Positions 35,681 through 47,273 of a DNA stretch of 64,000 bases are shown here, piece after piece. Made by a program: the position numbers and the translations under genes. A model generated the notes under the pieces. That model was not told where the DNA came from. It searched no databases and worked only from the letters and a program-made list of their open reading frames with translations. The stretch is taken from positions 49,621,897 through 49,685,896 of the forward strand of contig CM039505.1 in assembly GCA_022432975.1 (NCBI GenBank), written 5' to 3'. This DNA is from Begonia masoniana. Its lineage: Eukaryota; Streptophyta; Magnoliopsida; Cucurbitales; Begoniaceae. Position 1 is the stretch's first letter. Every line of letters begins with the position of its first letter.

Positions 35681-36992
35681 TAGGAGTGTGCAAAACCGGT
35701 TTCGGTTCGGTTTTGGGGAGGAACCGAACTGAACCGATCACTATTCGATTTCGGCATAGCTGAACCGAAATTGGTTTTTTAACTTATTGAAACCGAACCT
35801 GAACCAAACCAAAAGTTTCGGTTCCGGTTCCAGTTTGGTTTGGTTTTGGTTCTACAACCTATCTTCCAAAAATTTAAATAATGTAAATTTAGATTCACTT
35901 ACCTATGATTTTGGGTGAAGGACTGTTTGCTTTTCTATGTTCTCAGTTCGTCAACTTCACCGAAATCATGTCGAAGAACGTAAATATGTTTCAAAAGGAG
36001 AAAGAATTCGCTCTTTCCGCCTTAATGGAAATACCTTCTCAATACAAAGCGACTCTTGAGCTTGGAATTTTGGGGTAGAAAAGCAGATTTCTTTTAACAT
36101 TCTGTTTTTTTCCTTCTCAATTTCTTTATTTTCTTCCATTTGATGAAGCAGCCGGGAAAGAGGGGGTGCTTCTCAGAGAATTCCACTTCCACCTCCACTT
36201 CATGGTGCAGTATCCTACAGCAGCCAGGACAGAAACTATCCCTTTGCTAGTATCAAACCGACGGCAACGTCACCTTCAGATTTCGCTTACAACAATTGGG
36301 TACCCTAATCAACTTAATCTTTCACTCCCCAAATTCTAAATTTTAAATTTTAAAATCTTAGAGAGAGAGAGAGGGGGAGAGAGAGAGAGAGAGCCGGAGT
36401 TTCTCAGAAATGTCAGAGAAACTGAAGAGAGATTTTAGGGAGAAATGATTCTGAACAAAATTCATTCATCCTCTCCATCTATAAATCGGGCCTGCTTTCA
36501 TCAATGAATCCTAACAAAGTTGAAGAAGATCTCTTCGTTACCCACACAACCACCACCACCACCACCACGACCATGATTTCGGTCTACTTCCGCCGCAAAT
36601 CATCGAATCTCAGCCGGTTGTTCCGCCGCCCCACCCTCACCTTCCTCTCCGTTCAGACCCTTCTTAGTTCTTTCTCTCTCCCTTAAATCGTCCTCTTCCC
36701 CACCTCCTCCGCCTCTTCCCCTAGCCACTCCTCTTCTTCTGAATCGCCCACTCACCCTACTCGCTCGACTCAATTAACCTTCGCTCTTCACAGCTTCACC
36801 AAATGCAGGAACAGTTCGTTCGGTTTGGATCAGTTTTGACCAATCCAAACCGACAACTAAACCTAAATAGTCAGTTTAGACCAATACCAAACCGTAGTTC
36901 GATTTTTAAGGGCTCAAAATCGATCCGAACCTAACCGATTTCACTGGTTCTGGTTCGGTTCATCGGTTCCGGTTCGATTTTGCACACCTCTA
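35681..36992 (+). mobile_element. Non-autonomous hAT element carrying RGLG exons (Pack-hAT)
   Basis: 1312 bp with a perfect 8-bp TSD GTCAATTT (35673-35680 and 36993-37000) and terminal inverted repeats TAGGAGTGTGCAAAA and TAGAGGTGTGCAAAA. Subterminal DNA is full of CGGTTCGGTT motifs. It encodes no transposase; the middle holds two exons of a host gene (35947-36299). It is inserted in the larger hAT element, downstream of that element's transposase. Confidence 0.9.
35947..36299 (+). pseudogene. Captured RGLG-type E3 ubiquitin ligase exons
   Basis: Exon 35947-36074 follows a TGTTCTCAG acceptor and contains FVNFTEIMSKN and EFALSALMEIPSQYKATLEL, ending at a GTAG donor. Exon 36152-36299 follows a GAAGCAG acceptor and contains RIPLPPPLHGAVSYSSQDRN and FAYNNW, ending at GTACCC. 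The two join in phase. FVNFTEIMSKN and EFAL-ALMEIPSQYKA are signature strings of the copine/vWA domain end in plant RGLG (RING domain ligase) proteins, cytosolic/plasma-membrane E3 ligases (family knowledge). The RING domain and most of the vWA domain are absent. Intron and splice sites are retained, so capture was from genomic DNA. Confidence 0.8.
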
Positions 36993-37192
36993 GTCAATTT
37001 TATGGCAGCAACTAAACAATCAATCTAAATATCAAGTCATCGATATGTCATCTTGTACTTCTAGAAAATTATCATCAGAAGGGTCACTGTCAACGATATC
37101 TACAAAATGACAATATTGAAGAGGAAGACATTAGTTAATCCTTAATTTAGAGATAAACATGTAAAACAAATAAATATTATAATGTTTGAACT

Positions 37193-39171
37193 TTATTGTA
37201 TAGGTGTCAATGTCGTAGTACTACTATTTTCTAAATCATGTGTAAAAACTTTAAAAAGATTGAAAGCTTTAATCCAACTTTGTGAGCATATCAGAGCTTC
37301 AACACTTTGTGGGCTTAGAAAACTGTGAAAAGCATTAAGAACACGACCACCACAACCAAAAGCAGGCTCTTACGCCACCGTAGAAATTGGAATGATCAAT
37401 ATGTCTTTCGCAATGACACTCAAAATTCGATACTTCTCGGAGTGTATCTTCCACCACGATAAAATGTCAGAACTATCTTTAACAATATCTAACTTATCAG
37501 ACAAATATAGATCAATCTCTGACTCAGTAGTTTCATCACCTATCTCAGAAGAATTGTCTGGATCATAAAATATATAGTACACTGCACTTGAACGAGTTTG
37601 CGACAAAAAACTCATTGACTTTGGAGACTTTTGTTGACTACTGCTGCTAGGAGGCAGGTCTTCATTGGTTTTATTACCTTGATATTCTGTATACAACCTT
37701 TGAATTACATCATCTAATTGCTTTACGTATTCTACAGCTCTTTCACTTCCAAATAAAATGTTCAAACAATGTTGTAAAAAATTTGTTTTGCAGCTTGGAT
37801 CAAGAACAAGTGCAACATAGGCAAACATGTTTATTTTTTCGAATGATCCTCAATATTTGTCAAATTTTTTAATCATTTCATTGGCCATTCTTCTCAGAGT
37901 TATATTCTCACTGTTACCATATTTCTCAATAGCAATCTTCAAATTACAAACTTCGTCTATGTATGTATTTGCTGTAATATGCAGAGAAGCAGAAACATGA
38001 AGTGTCATTTTATAAAATATCTCTAAGAATTTAATAAATTCTCGAATGCATTCTCAATCTTCAATTGTGGGTGCACCTTCCACTCTTATTTCTTGCACAA
38101 AAGAGCTTTCATTCTCTACAAGTTTTTCAAATGCCGCTTCAAACTTTTCAGCGTTTGCCAGCATCAAATATGTTGAGTTCCAACGAGTAGGAACGTCGAG
38201 CGACAAATTATATTTGCAAGTAATTTTCACTGCACCAATGTAGGCTTTAAACTGTTGCAATCTTCTCGGAGAAGACCTTACGTACTTGACAACTTTTCTT
38301 ACTCTGGCTATGGACGTTTGATGTTCTTTCAAACCGTCAGAAACTATCAAATTCAGGACATGTACAAAACAACACATGTGCATATAATCGTCGTTTAAAA
38401 TCAACCCCTTCCAATTTCTAAATGTCTTCGTCAAATAAGAGATAGCGACGTCATTGGAAAACGCATTGTCAACGATGATGGTGATAACATTTTTAAGCTC
38501 TCATTTAAGCAAATAGTTTTCAACTTCCTTATCAATGGTCTCACCCTTATGGTTCGAAATCAAACAAAAATTCAAGATCTTTTTTTGCACATGGCAGTCT
38601 TGATCAATGAAATGACATGTCAGCACCATGTAATTCAAATTCTGAATAGAGGTCCACGTGTTAGTAGTTAAACACACCCTCTGTGATGTTGAAAAAAAGT
38701 ATTCCTTCAACTTTTGTTTTGTTTTTTTTTTTTCTGAAATATGCCTCTAATATTCCTTGCTATTGTCTTTCGATATGGCGTAATAAACTTCAGATTTAGA
38801 TATAGACAAAATGTCTTGAAACCAATTCCTTCTACCACTTTCAATGCCAATTCATCGATTATAATCATCTTAGCTAGATATTCTCTAGCACACATCATGG
38901 TAAATATTGGCATACTAGCACTTTTGCCCTCAACAGTTTTAAAGGACAAAGTTGGTTGCCTATTGTCCACATTTCGTGAATACTTTTTGCATAATTTGAT
39001 ATGCTTTATCATACTTGAAGTCTCATTCTTCGTTGGGTGTACTGCATATATTTGCCTACAATAATTACACTTTTCTTGATATGTTTCCGGTACCTTACTG
39101 AAGTGAAGCCAAGCCATAGACTTAGATTTTTTCGATTCCACATGCGAACTTTCACTTTCGGAAGGATCCAT
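37193..39171 (-). pseudogene. hAT transposase, RICESLEEPER-like, broken
   Basis: The minus-strand start MDPSESESSH lies at 39171. A BED zinc finger follows (WLHFSKVPETYQ, CNYCRQIY, MIKHIKLC), then the catalytic-domain pieces (LTTNTWTSIQNLNYM, CFVHVLNLIVSDGL, DVPTRWNSTYLML) and the C-terminal dimerisation region (DILSWWKIHSEKYRILSVIA, PISTVA, SLSPQSVEALIC), ending at 37193. It is broken by a frameshift at an A/T run near 38720, a break between 38434 and 38510, and stops near 38054 and 37370. The domain order is that of plant hAT transposases; the protein is not functional. Confidence 0.88.
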
Positions 39172-39250
39172 CCTACCATAGAGCAAAAACACATCGAACA
39201 AACAACCCACAACATTAATCAACAGCCAACAAATAACACGTGAATCAACA

Positions 39251-39454
39251 GCCAACAAAAATCACAATGCTCTCGGTCAACAGTTTCGAAGAGACTCCCA
39301 CAAAGTCACAAATATAAAATTACACAATAAAAACAACCTAAAATTCTAAACAGCAAACAAAAATCACAATGCTCTCGGTCAATAGTTCTGAAGAGTTTCC
39401 CATAAAGTCACAAATATAAAATTACACAATTAAAACAACCTAAAATTCTAAACA
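39251..39454. repeat. 102-bp direct tandem repeat in hAT 5' region
   Basis: Two copies with period 102 bp, each containing AATCACAATGCTCTCGGTC, AAGTCACAAATATAAAATTA and CAACCTAAAATTCTAAACAG. It lies just upstream of the transposase start. Confidence 0.85.
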
Positions 39455-40688
39455 GCAGAACATACAGTGAACACAATTAAATTACACAATTTAAATGGTA
39501 CACAACTAAATATCACAATTCACAAACATACAGTGAGCACTAAGCCGCGAGGAGTAGCTGAGTAGGAGACAGGAGTGGAAAATGGACAGTGGACTGTGCC
39601 TGTGGATAGACTACAGAGCAGGAGCATCGCCAAGCCGAATTGGAGCACGGAGCAAGGAGCAGTGGAGCAGTGGAGCAGGGATAACTAATAAGTCGAAACT
39701 TTGAAGCTCAGAAGTCGCAACTCGGAAGTCGGAGGTCGGGAATTCTGAAGCTCGCTTGACAAGTCGAAACTCGGGGGTCGGAGTTCGGAGTAGGGGAGAC
39801 CGAAACCGAGGACTGCAACTCGCCGGTCAGGTGTTCGGAGGTCGGGACTCGGGTGTTCGCCTGTTAGGGATTCAGGCAGGGGCGTCTGGATAGTGGATTC
39901 TGACGAGTGAGAGTGAACTGAAGACTCGAAGCCGAACTGAATTTGGTTTAAGTTCGGTCTTCGTTCAATCCCGATTCTTCGGAAATTCAAGCTGTGGACC
40001 GAGGACCAGGCTGATTCTCTTCGGTTCCAGGTATTCTCAGATCGAGGACCGGATCGTGGTCCATCCCCCTAAGACTGAAACTAGACCGAAACCAGACCGA
40101 AACCGTCGATCCGGTCTGGTTCCCAGTCCGATATCTGGTTTGATTCCAGTCGGCAATCCGATCCTGCCCACCCTAGAAAAACCCTATCGCTTGTTTCTTT
40201 GCCCCAAGGACGCCAACCAGACTCTTGTCTTGTCTTAGAAGCTCAAGCTTTTTCTTGTAGATAAAGTCCCCCCCCCTCTCTCTCTCCTCTCTTTCTCTCT
40301 CTCTTTGTTGTCTTCTTCTTGCTGGGTTCTTCTTTTTTAAATTTCAAAAATGGGTTTTGAATAAAAAATTAATAAGAACAGAGAGAGAACAGATAGATGA
40401 ACCACCACCATCTCCTTCCTGAAAAAGACTACGTTTGTCATTTGCAGCACTAGTTTTTACTCCTCTCTCTGTCCTTCCCCCCGAACCCTAATTTTCATCG
40501 AAATTCCCTACCGAGCTAGAGTAATTGGACGAAAATTAGAGAGCGTAGAGTTCATCGGGCTTGTTTTTGTTCTTATTTCGTATTTGAAATTCTGATTCCG
40601 GTGAAGGAAGCGCGAAATGAGTCTCGGTTTCGAGCTTGTCGGGCGAAGTGGATATGGAGTTTGAGCCACTGTACTTGCATTGCTGCCT

Positions 40689-43600
40689 ATGGGGAAGGCC
40701 GAGGAAGAGCAGCCACTGCCACCCACTTTGGGCTCGGAGCCGACGAACCACAATGTGGGAGGCCGATGCGGTTATGGGTGCGATAGAATTCGGAGGCTCA
40801 TTGGGTTCAGATGCGTCCTCGTTCTAGTTCTCTCGGCTGCTGTTTTTCTTTCTGCCATATTTTGGTTGCATCCGTTCTTTCGTAACTCAGATCAGAAGGA
40901 TCTGGATCTTGATTCCAAGTTCAAAGGTGAGACTTTCTGTTGACTAACAGGTTTGTGGCCATTTGATTTTGGGATAAATTATAGATCTAGAATTGGCGAG
41001 GTAATTGGCTGAGTCTCGTGGGTTTCAGTCATTGAACTTGATTTTTTGTTATTTGGTTTTTGTGAATGCGAAATTTGGGATGGAGCAAGGGCTTAAAATT
41101 GCTGAATTATACAATTTCACAGCATATTTCATTTCCAATTTGATGATTTTGGCTATTTTTAGAAGGTGGGCAGTTGCCATTTTTGTTGTTTACAGAGAAA
41201 GTTGAGATGAAAACTTTGAGAATGGAAAGGCGATCTTATTGTGGTTGCATGATTTTAGATGAATCATTCGTCTTAAATATTTTATGTGGATGAGAAATAA
41301 GACAGCCTATATATGCTTCAGAAATAGTTCCTCTTTGTTTTGACTTGATTGAACCAGATGCTCATTGAACGATTAGTCAGATCTGTCGAAGTTTTCTAGC
41401 ATAAACAACCTGATAGAATTGCTAGCTTTGCGGATTAAGATGGTTAAAAATGTCTGTTGTGGGAGTGAATTATCCGGACAATTAATTAGTATTTGTCTGC
41501 TCCTAGGCTGGATTGGCTTTTCTTCAAACAATCCAAATTTGCCTACTGTGTTCGATCTATCTCTGCCGCAATTAGTTTTAAATTGTATTGTAAATTGCGA
41601 TTGCAGATTAATGCATTAATTTCAGATGCGTTTGGATAATCTTTGCTGAATAACTAGTCTGAACTTACCTAAAACTCGAACTTGGAGAATAGATTAGGCT
41701 TCTCTTTATCTCCTCTCTGACTCTCCAAAATTATTCCATGTTTAAATGATCGAAGATGGAGCGGGATTATATTTTGTTTATTACTGTTCTTATCATTCAG
41801 TACCTTATTTCCTTAGTTAGTGTTATTATTCTTCAGTATATACATACATAAAAATGTATATTAGATAAGTCTTATATCGGGCTGAGGATGTTTTCCAGTG
41901 TAGCCACTATGATGCGACAAAGCAGCCACTTCATTCGAACAAATTATTTGAGTTTGGAATGAGTTGAGTATTTAAAATCTTTTTTCCATTTAATCTTGAT
42001 ATCTCATATTATACCTTATACAGTTCAAAGCTTTCTATTAAATTTTTTTTTCTAGAAGACAAGTTGCTACAGATGTGATTGCGTTCTTGAATATTTGCAT
42101 ATGAGATTTATGAGTTTCTTCTTTCTGATTCGAGCTATTATCACTTATCCAGATCATGAAATTGTAGCAAGTTTTAATGTTGAGAAGCCTGTTTCATTTC
42201 TTAAAGACCATATCCTGCAGCTTGAGAATGACATTCTTGGAGAAATATATGTACCTTCGGCCAAGGTGACCATTAGCATAAAATTTCTCGATCAAATTCT
42301 TAATTATGACTTCATTTTTACTTTACTTTTTCGATCTACTTCTTACTTTCAATCAGGTCGTTATCTTATCTATGGAACCTTTGGCCGGATCAAACGAAAC
42401 GAAAGTCGTCTTTGCTGTTGACCCGGAAAGAAGTTATTCAGAAATACCCGAAATGTCATTAAGTTTGATCAGGGCATCTTTTGAAAGTTTGGTTATTAAT
42501 CATCCTCCTCTTCGTCTCAGTACGGCCTTGTTTGGAGAGCCTACTTTCTTCCAGGTGCTGAAATTCCAGGGAGGAATTACGATTATTCCCCCGCAGAGTG
42601 CGTTTCTTTTGCAGAAGGTGCAAATCTATTTCAACTTCACATTGAACTTTTCCGTCTATCAAATTCAGCTGAAGTTCGATGAACTTAGAAGCCAGCTGAA
42701 GTTGGGACTAAATCTGGCTCCTTATGAGGTTTGGCTATTTCTTGTATGTCATTTGAAGATATATAATTCGATATTTGAAGTATTCTTTTCTTTCTTATAT
42801 GTTATTTGCCGATTGAAATCTGGTTGGTTATTTGTTCAAGTGCAGAACATGTATATTAGCTTATCGAACTCGAGAGGTTCGACTGTTGACGCACCGACCA
42901 TCGTCCGACCATCTGTTCTCTTGGCAGTCGGGAATACTCCATTGACACAAAGACTAAAGCAGTTGGCTCAAACCATCACGGGTTCTGAACCGAAAAACCT
43001 TGGCCTGAATAACATGATATTTGGAAAGGTAAAGCAAGTCCACCTTTCATCGATTCTCAGGCACTCTCTCAATGGCTGTAACGGAAATGGCCCCACTTCG
43101 TCGCCTTCGCCCGCTCCCGGTCCCAGTGCCCATCACCACCATCTCCATCGCCACCATCATCACCATCATGATCACAATGGCGATCTGGCTCCTGATATTT
43201 CTCCTTCTCCTTCAACTGAGATGGGTCCACCACCTGGTAATCAGATAAGCGTGTCTGCTCCCAAAGACGGCACCCTTGCCCCTCGGATAAGCTCTCCTCC
43301 GCCTGAGAGAAGTTACGAAGGAAAGCCACCGAGCTGCCAAGACCATTATAAGAGATCTTCACAAAAGGCGAGAAAACCGGCTGATTTAGCTCCGGCTCCT
43401 TCGCCAAATATTTCTCCTCAACATCCGGCAGTTTCCCCTCGGGTTTATAGAAACCCATCAGCACCATCTCCTTCTATTCCTGCATCTAGTCCGCTCCCAA
43501 ATGTAGTTTATGCCCATCTTCAACCTCCATCTACTAGTGATCATGGAAGGGAAACTGCTGACACAACGCCATCAGTTGCACCATCGCCATCTTTATGTAA

Positions 43601-43748
43601 GTTTCATTGATAGAAGATAGTTTGATAAGCTTTTGGGTTATGAAACATAATCACTCATAAAACTACACTTTTTTTTACAGCTTCTCTCACTCGTCCTGCT
43701 CGACTGTGGGCCGTTTCTTTATTTTTCTTCGCCATTATACAACTATAA
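40689..43748 (+). CDS. Membrane-anchored Pro/His-rich protein, DUF7036 type
   Basis: Five GT-AG exons (40689-40926, 42153-42265, 42357-42728, 42846-43596, 43681-43748) give 513 residues in frame. The short cytosolic N-terminus is followed by one membrane helix (about residues 41-60, RCVLVLVLSAAVFLSAIFWL). A globular region (about 80-330; EIVASFNVEKPVSFL, VVILSMEPLAGSNETKVVF, SLSNSRGSTVDAPTIV) matches my memory of the plant DUF7036 family, annotated as hydroxyproline-rich glycoproteins. Then comes a low-complexity PSPAPGPS region with a His cluster (HHHHLHRHHHHHHDH) and a hydrophobic C-terminal stretch (LWAVSLFFFAIIQL) that could be a second helix or GPI signal. Function unknown. The ATG at 40689 begins MGKAEEEQP; the 5' UTR carries CT runs at 40270-40310. 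Confidence 0.85.
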
Positions 43749-44902
43749 GGAGAAAAGGGGAGAGACCATTTTGGGGAAAGACACTTCTCCGGCTCAAGCT
43801 GCCGGATTTTGTTGACAAGCTGCCAAAGGGCATGCTTTCAATCGATGATTATATGACATTTTTATGTGTAAATATGAGTAGAAACAGATGCATTTTCGGG
43901 TCAAAGTCACAGAGGTGGCAGGCTTTCGATAAACATGCATCGTCGTCTTTGCTTCGGTTTTGTGTAGTATTCTTCATCAGAAACGCGAGGTGAGAAAACC
44001 CAGCAAATGTAATCATCAAAGTTACCATTTTATGCATCAGGTATTCCCAGATTTTCAAGAGAAAAGAGTTTCTTTCTGTGCTCATTGAATGTTGTGTTGG
44101 CAAATTGAATTATTTTTCTAATTTCTTGAATTTAACTTTTATTGAATTTAAAAAGAAAAGAAAAGAAAACAAAGACCCATAAATATTTCTTGAACAAGTA
44201 AGATTTGACTTAATTTAGGGTTTTTATTAACAATTTATGATTAAATAAGATACAAAAAAAAAAAAAAAAAAATTCTATTTTAAGGATTGAACGAGAGAGC
44301 ATACTTAAGTTGGCAAGACCTTCGTTGATTTAAAAAAATAAAACCCAAACTTTGCAATGCAAATAAATTAGATCACGCTTTCAAAAATTGGTCGGAAAAT
44401 GAACATAACCAATATAATAATATAATTTATACTAGGTGTATCTCTTATTTTATCCTGTTAAAAATTTGATCAAGTGTCAAATATCTTTTAGCGTAATTAA
44501 TGTAATAAATTATAAAAAAATATTTTATTGCATTAATTGCACATTAATTATATCAATTTGGTTGAGTTTTTTTTAACAAGAATACACTTAGCATAATTCT
44601 TCTAATATTCATATAGTTTTTAATTTTAAAAATTACAAAAACCTAACTAAATTGACGAAGACCAACCCAAACCGTGATTCAAAATCGAGTTCAAATCGAA
44701 AAAAAATCAAAAATTGAAAAGAAAACAAATCGAGTAAAGCTGAAAACATGAGTTCAATTTGGGTATAGTTTCTGAAAGGAAGATCTAATTTATTCAATGA
44801 GCAAAGTTCGATTTTGTGATTTTTTTGAGACCATTGACATATTGATCTGTCAAATAATGATTGGTGTAATTAAAATGTAATAATAAATTATAATTTATTA
44901 TT
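43749..44902. other. 3' UTR and intergenic DNA
   Basis: The first few hundred bases are probably the 3' UTR of the DUF7036 gene. The rest is AT-rich, with an A19-type run near 44252-44271. No gene seen. Confidence 0.55.
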
Positions 44903-45273
44903 GGGTAAATTCCAAAAAAAACCCTGAAGTATGGGTAATTCTCGAAAAAACCCTCAAACTAAAAGTCGTCGCGGTCAAAACCTCAAAGTTTTAAAAACTA
45001 TCAAAATGAACCATGGCGGGGACTCGCATACCCCCCGAATTCCAATTCGGGGGGCCGAATTCATTTCGCGGCCCCCCGCATGTCAATATTGGCGTTGTAG
45101 GGGTGTTGGCCCTTGCGCACGTGCCCTTCACGCGAAACTAGTTGGGGGGCCGAACCACAAGTTCGGGGCGCCGCATGACACGGTGGTTGAACGCGGAGGG
45201 TCTGGACTACCCAGCGCACGTGCAATGCACGTGAACCATATTTGGGGGGTCGCAGATCTGACTCGGCCCCCCG
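44903..45273 (+). repeat. MULE left terminal inverted repeat
   Basis: About 370 bp, inverted copy of 62709-63077. Landmarks shared by both: AATTCTCGAAAAAACCCTCAAACT, split here as AATTCTCGAAAA and CCCTCAAACT; GGTTTTGACCGC inverted; ACGTGCAATGCACGTG palindrome. It is much more GC-rich than the surrounding DNA. Confidence 0.9.
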
Positions 45274-45811
45274 CGTTTTTAAAAGTTTGTTACTTGGGGG
45301 GCTGACATTTCACCTCGGCCCCCCGAAACTACTGTGTTCCTGACTCGGGGGGCCGAAGTTTAACTCGGCCTCCTGAATGTCCATTTTCAGATCAATAATT
45401 GGTGAGGATGGGAAGGCGGGGGACAACGGGAGATTCGCGATCCCCCGAATCCCATCCACAAACCAATAATTGATCTGTGGATGGGATATCGGGGGGCCGC
45501 GGGGGACAGCGGGAGATTTGCGATCCCCCGAAATCCCATCCACAAACCAATAATTGATCTGTGTATGAGATATTGGGGGCCGCGAATCCGATACGGCCCC
45601 CCACATGTCAATCCACAGATCAATTATTGGTCTTTGGATGAACATTCCGGGGGGGGGGGGGGGGGGGGGGGCGCTTATCGGATTCGCGGCCCCCTGATAT
45701 CCCATCCACAGATCAATAATTGATCTGTGGATGGACATTCTGGGGGCCTTATCGGATTCACAGCCCCTCGATATCCCATCCACAGATCAATTATTGATCT
45801 GTGGATGACAT
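45274..45811. repeat. MULE subterminal palindrome and G-run array (left part)
   Basis: Repeating units alternate GGGGGGCCG/CGGCCCCCC blocks with palindromes built from ATCCACAGATCAAT and its reverse complement (29 bp with one central base). Copies centre near 45468, 45554, 45623, 45718 and 45790; some are perfect, others have 1-4 changes. A run of 23 G occupies 45649-45671. The array resumes beyond the Sirevirus at 56633. Confidence 0.9.
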
Positions 45812-47207
45812 TGTTGACTTAAATAGAATTTAAGTCTAAATATGTTTTTGATGATGTTTTTGTAAATAATTTGATTATGTTGAATGAGAATATTGAATTA
45901 TACATTCGTTTTTTAATCCTTTGGAAATACCCTTGAAAAGGGTATTTTAGTATTCTAATAATATTGGTTAAGTGTGCAAGTCTTGCATCTGCCGATAGCT
46001 TTAAAGCCTGCATCTGCCGATAGCTTTAAGGCATGCATCTGCCGATAGCTTTAAGGCTTGCATCTGCCGATGGTCTCCAAAGCCTTCATCTGCCGATGAC
46101 ATATCAACTTGCATCTGCCGATGGTCTCCAAAGCCTTCATCTGCCGATGACATATCAACTTGCATCTGCCGATGGAGCCATCAAGCCGATGAAGTTCAAG
46201 ATGCATCTGCCGACGATTTTTCAAGGTGCATCTACCGATGGAATTCAAAGCCTTCATCTGTCGATAGCTTTTGAGATGCATCTGCCGATGGCGCTTTCAA
46301 GCTGTTCCTGCCGATGAATTTTCAAGGTGCATCTGCCGATGACTTTTCCAGAATACATCTGCCGATGACTTTTCCAGAATGCATCTGCCGATGAAGTTCA
46401 AAGCTTGCTCTTGCCGATAGCTTATTCGTGTTGCATCTACCGCTGGCGCTGAAGATACATATGCCGATGGACCTTTAGAGCAACTCATGCCGATGACGTG
46501 GCGATCTGTTTTGAAGCTGTTTAAACCGGTGATCTTCCTCCAGATTTTAAAATAGCCGCGAAGCTACAGTGACGTCGTTTTCAGCATTAACTCCAAAACT
46601 TTAATTGCGACGACGACTTGCAACTACAGACGGCAACGACTACCTGAAATTGTACGAAAGCTGCTCCAACGGTAACAAAGTTTCTATTATTGGATAAGGA
46701 GCATTGAAGTCAAGCCGATTCAGAAGACAGAGTATTTAAGCCAAGGTTAGAGCACAAAGATACAACTTTTGCGAATTTGAATTCCTGAGCCCTAACTTGT
46801 GATCTATCATACTCTGTATTTTCATCTACATCTCTCAATACCTAAACTTGAGAATTTGATTTGAGAGTTTGTAGTTTGTTGTATTCATTTACTCAAACTT
46901 GTAAAATCTGAAAGGCAGTGGATTGACGCCCTGGAAGTTCAATTTAAATCTGTAAAAGGCAGTTGATTGGAGCCCGGAATTTCGATCTGTTCATTCTTGA
47001 GAGGAGAAGGTTAAGGATCTTCAAGGGGTGAACCTTGAAGCGTGGATGTAGGCTAGGTTGAGCCGAACCACGTAAAAACTTCTGTGTTGGTTTTTCTTTC
47101 TCTCTCTTTTTACTTTTACTAATTGTTTGCTTGCTGTTAGTTTAAGAGATATTAAGAAATTTAAAAAGGTCTAATTCACCCCTCTCTTAGACAATCTCGA
47201 TCCTACA
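45812..47207 (+). repeat. 5' LTR of Sirevirus element
   Basis: 1396 bp. It contains the 25-bp motif array (45980-46500), an AGTATTTAAGCC TATA-like box (about 46731) and a U5 region ending GATCCTACA. It is longer than the 3' LTR because motif copies were gained or lost. Confidence 0.93.
45980..46500 (+). repeat. Tandem array of ~25-bp units with CATCTGCCGATG core
   Basis: About 21 degenerate units, each TGCATCTGCCGAT(A/G) plus a variable 10-14 base spacer such as GCTTTAAGG, GGTCTCCAAAGCC or GACTTTTCCAGAA. The core CATC-TGCC-GATG is palindromic at its outer four bases. The cores are conserved better than the spacers. The 3' LTR has about 20 units; a 51-bp two-unit block is duplicated only in the 5' LTR. 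Confidence 0.93.
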
Positions 47208-47273
47208 ATTGGTATCAGAGCAAGGTTTAATATTGTCTAAGTAGTTTATCTAGAAAATATTGTGATTTTTGAA

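Larger units (their letters stand above)
35125..40175 (-). mobile_element. hAT transposon, decayed, with a nested hAT element
   Basis: Left end TAAGGGGGG...CACGGGCCGG, right end inverted TAGGGTGGGCAGGATCGG. Flanking 8-mers GAAAAAAC (35117-35124) and GAAAAACC (40176-40183) match at 7 of 8, and an 8-bp duplication is the hAT signature. Subterminal DNA at both ends is dense in CCGGTTC/CCGGTCC motifs, likely transposase-binding sites. The interior encodes a broken RICESLEEPER-like transposase and contains a second hAT element at 35681-36992. Confidence 0.85.

Noticed and set aside
36504..36686. Plus-strand frame with a threonine run in the nested hAT
   Set aside because: A CAC/ACC microsatellite inside the non-autonomous element; no homology recognised, so not called as part of the RGLG capture.
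40176..40688. Minus-strand frames 5' of the DUF7036 gene
   Set aside because: They overlap the promoter and 5' UTR and have no matching domain; the plus-strand gene explains the conserved coding.
45310..45783. Open frames in the palindrome/G-run array
   Set aside because: Repeated DNA that is GC-rich and stop-poor in several frames; peptides repeat with the DNA units.
45980..46500. CRISPR-like look of evenly spaced 25-bp repeats
   Set aside because: Repeats are degenerate, spacers are short and similar to each other, there are no cas genes, and they lie in both LTRs of a plant retrotransposon.
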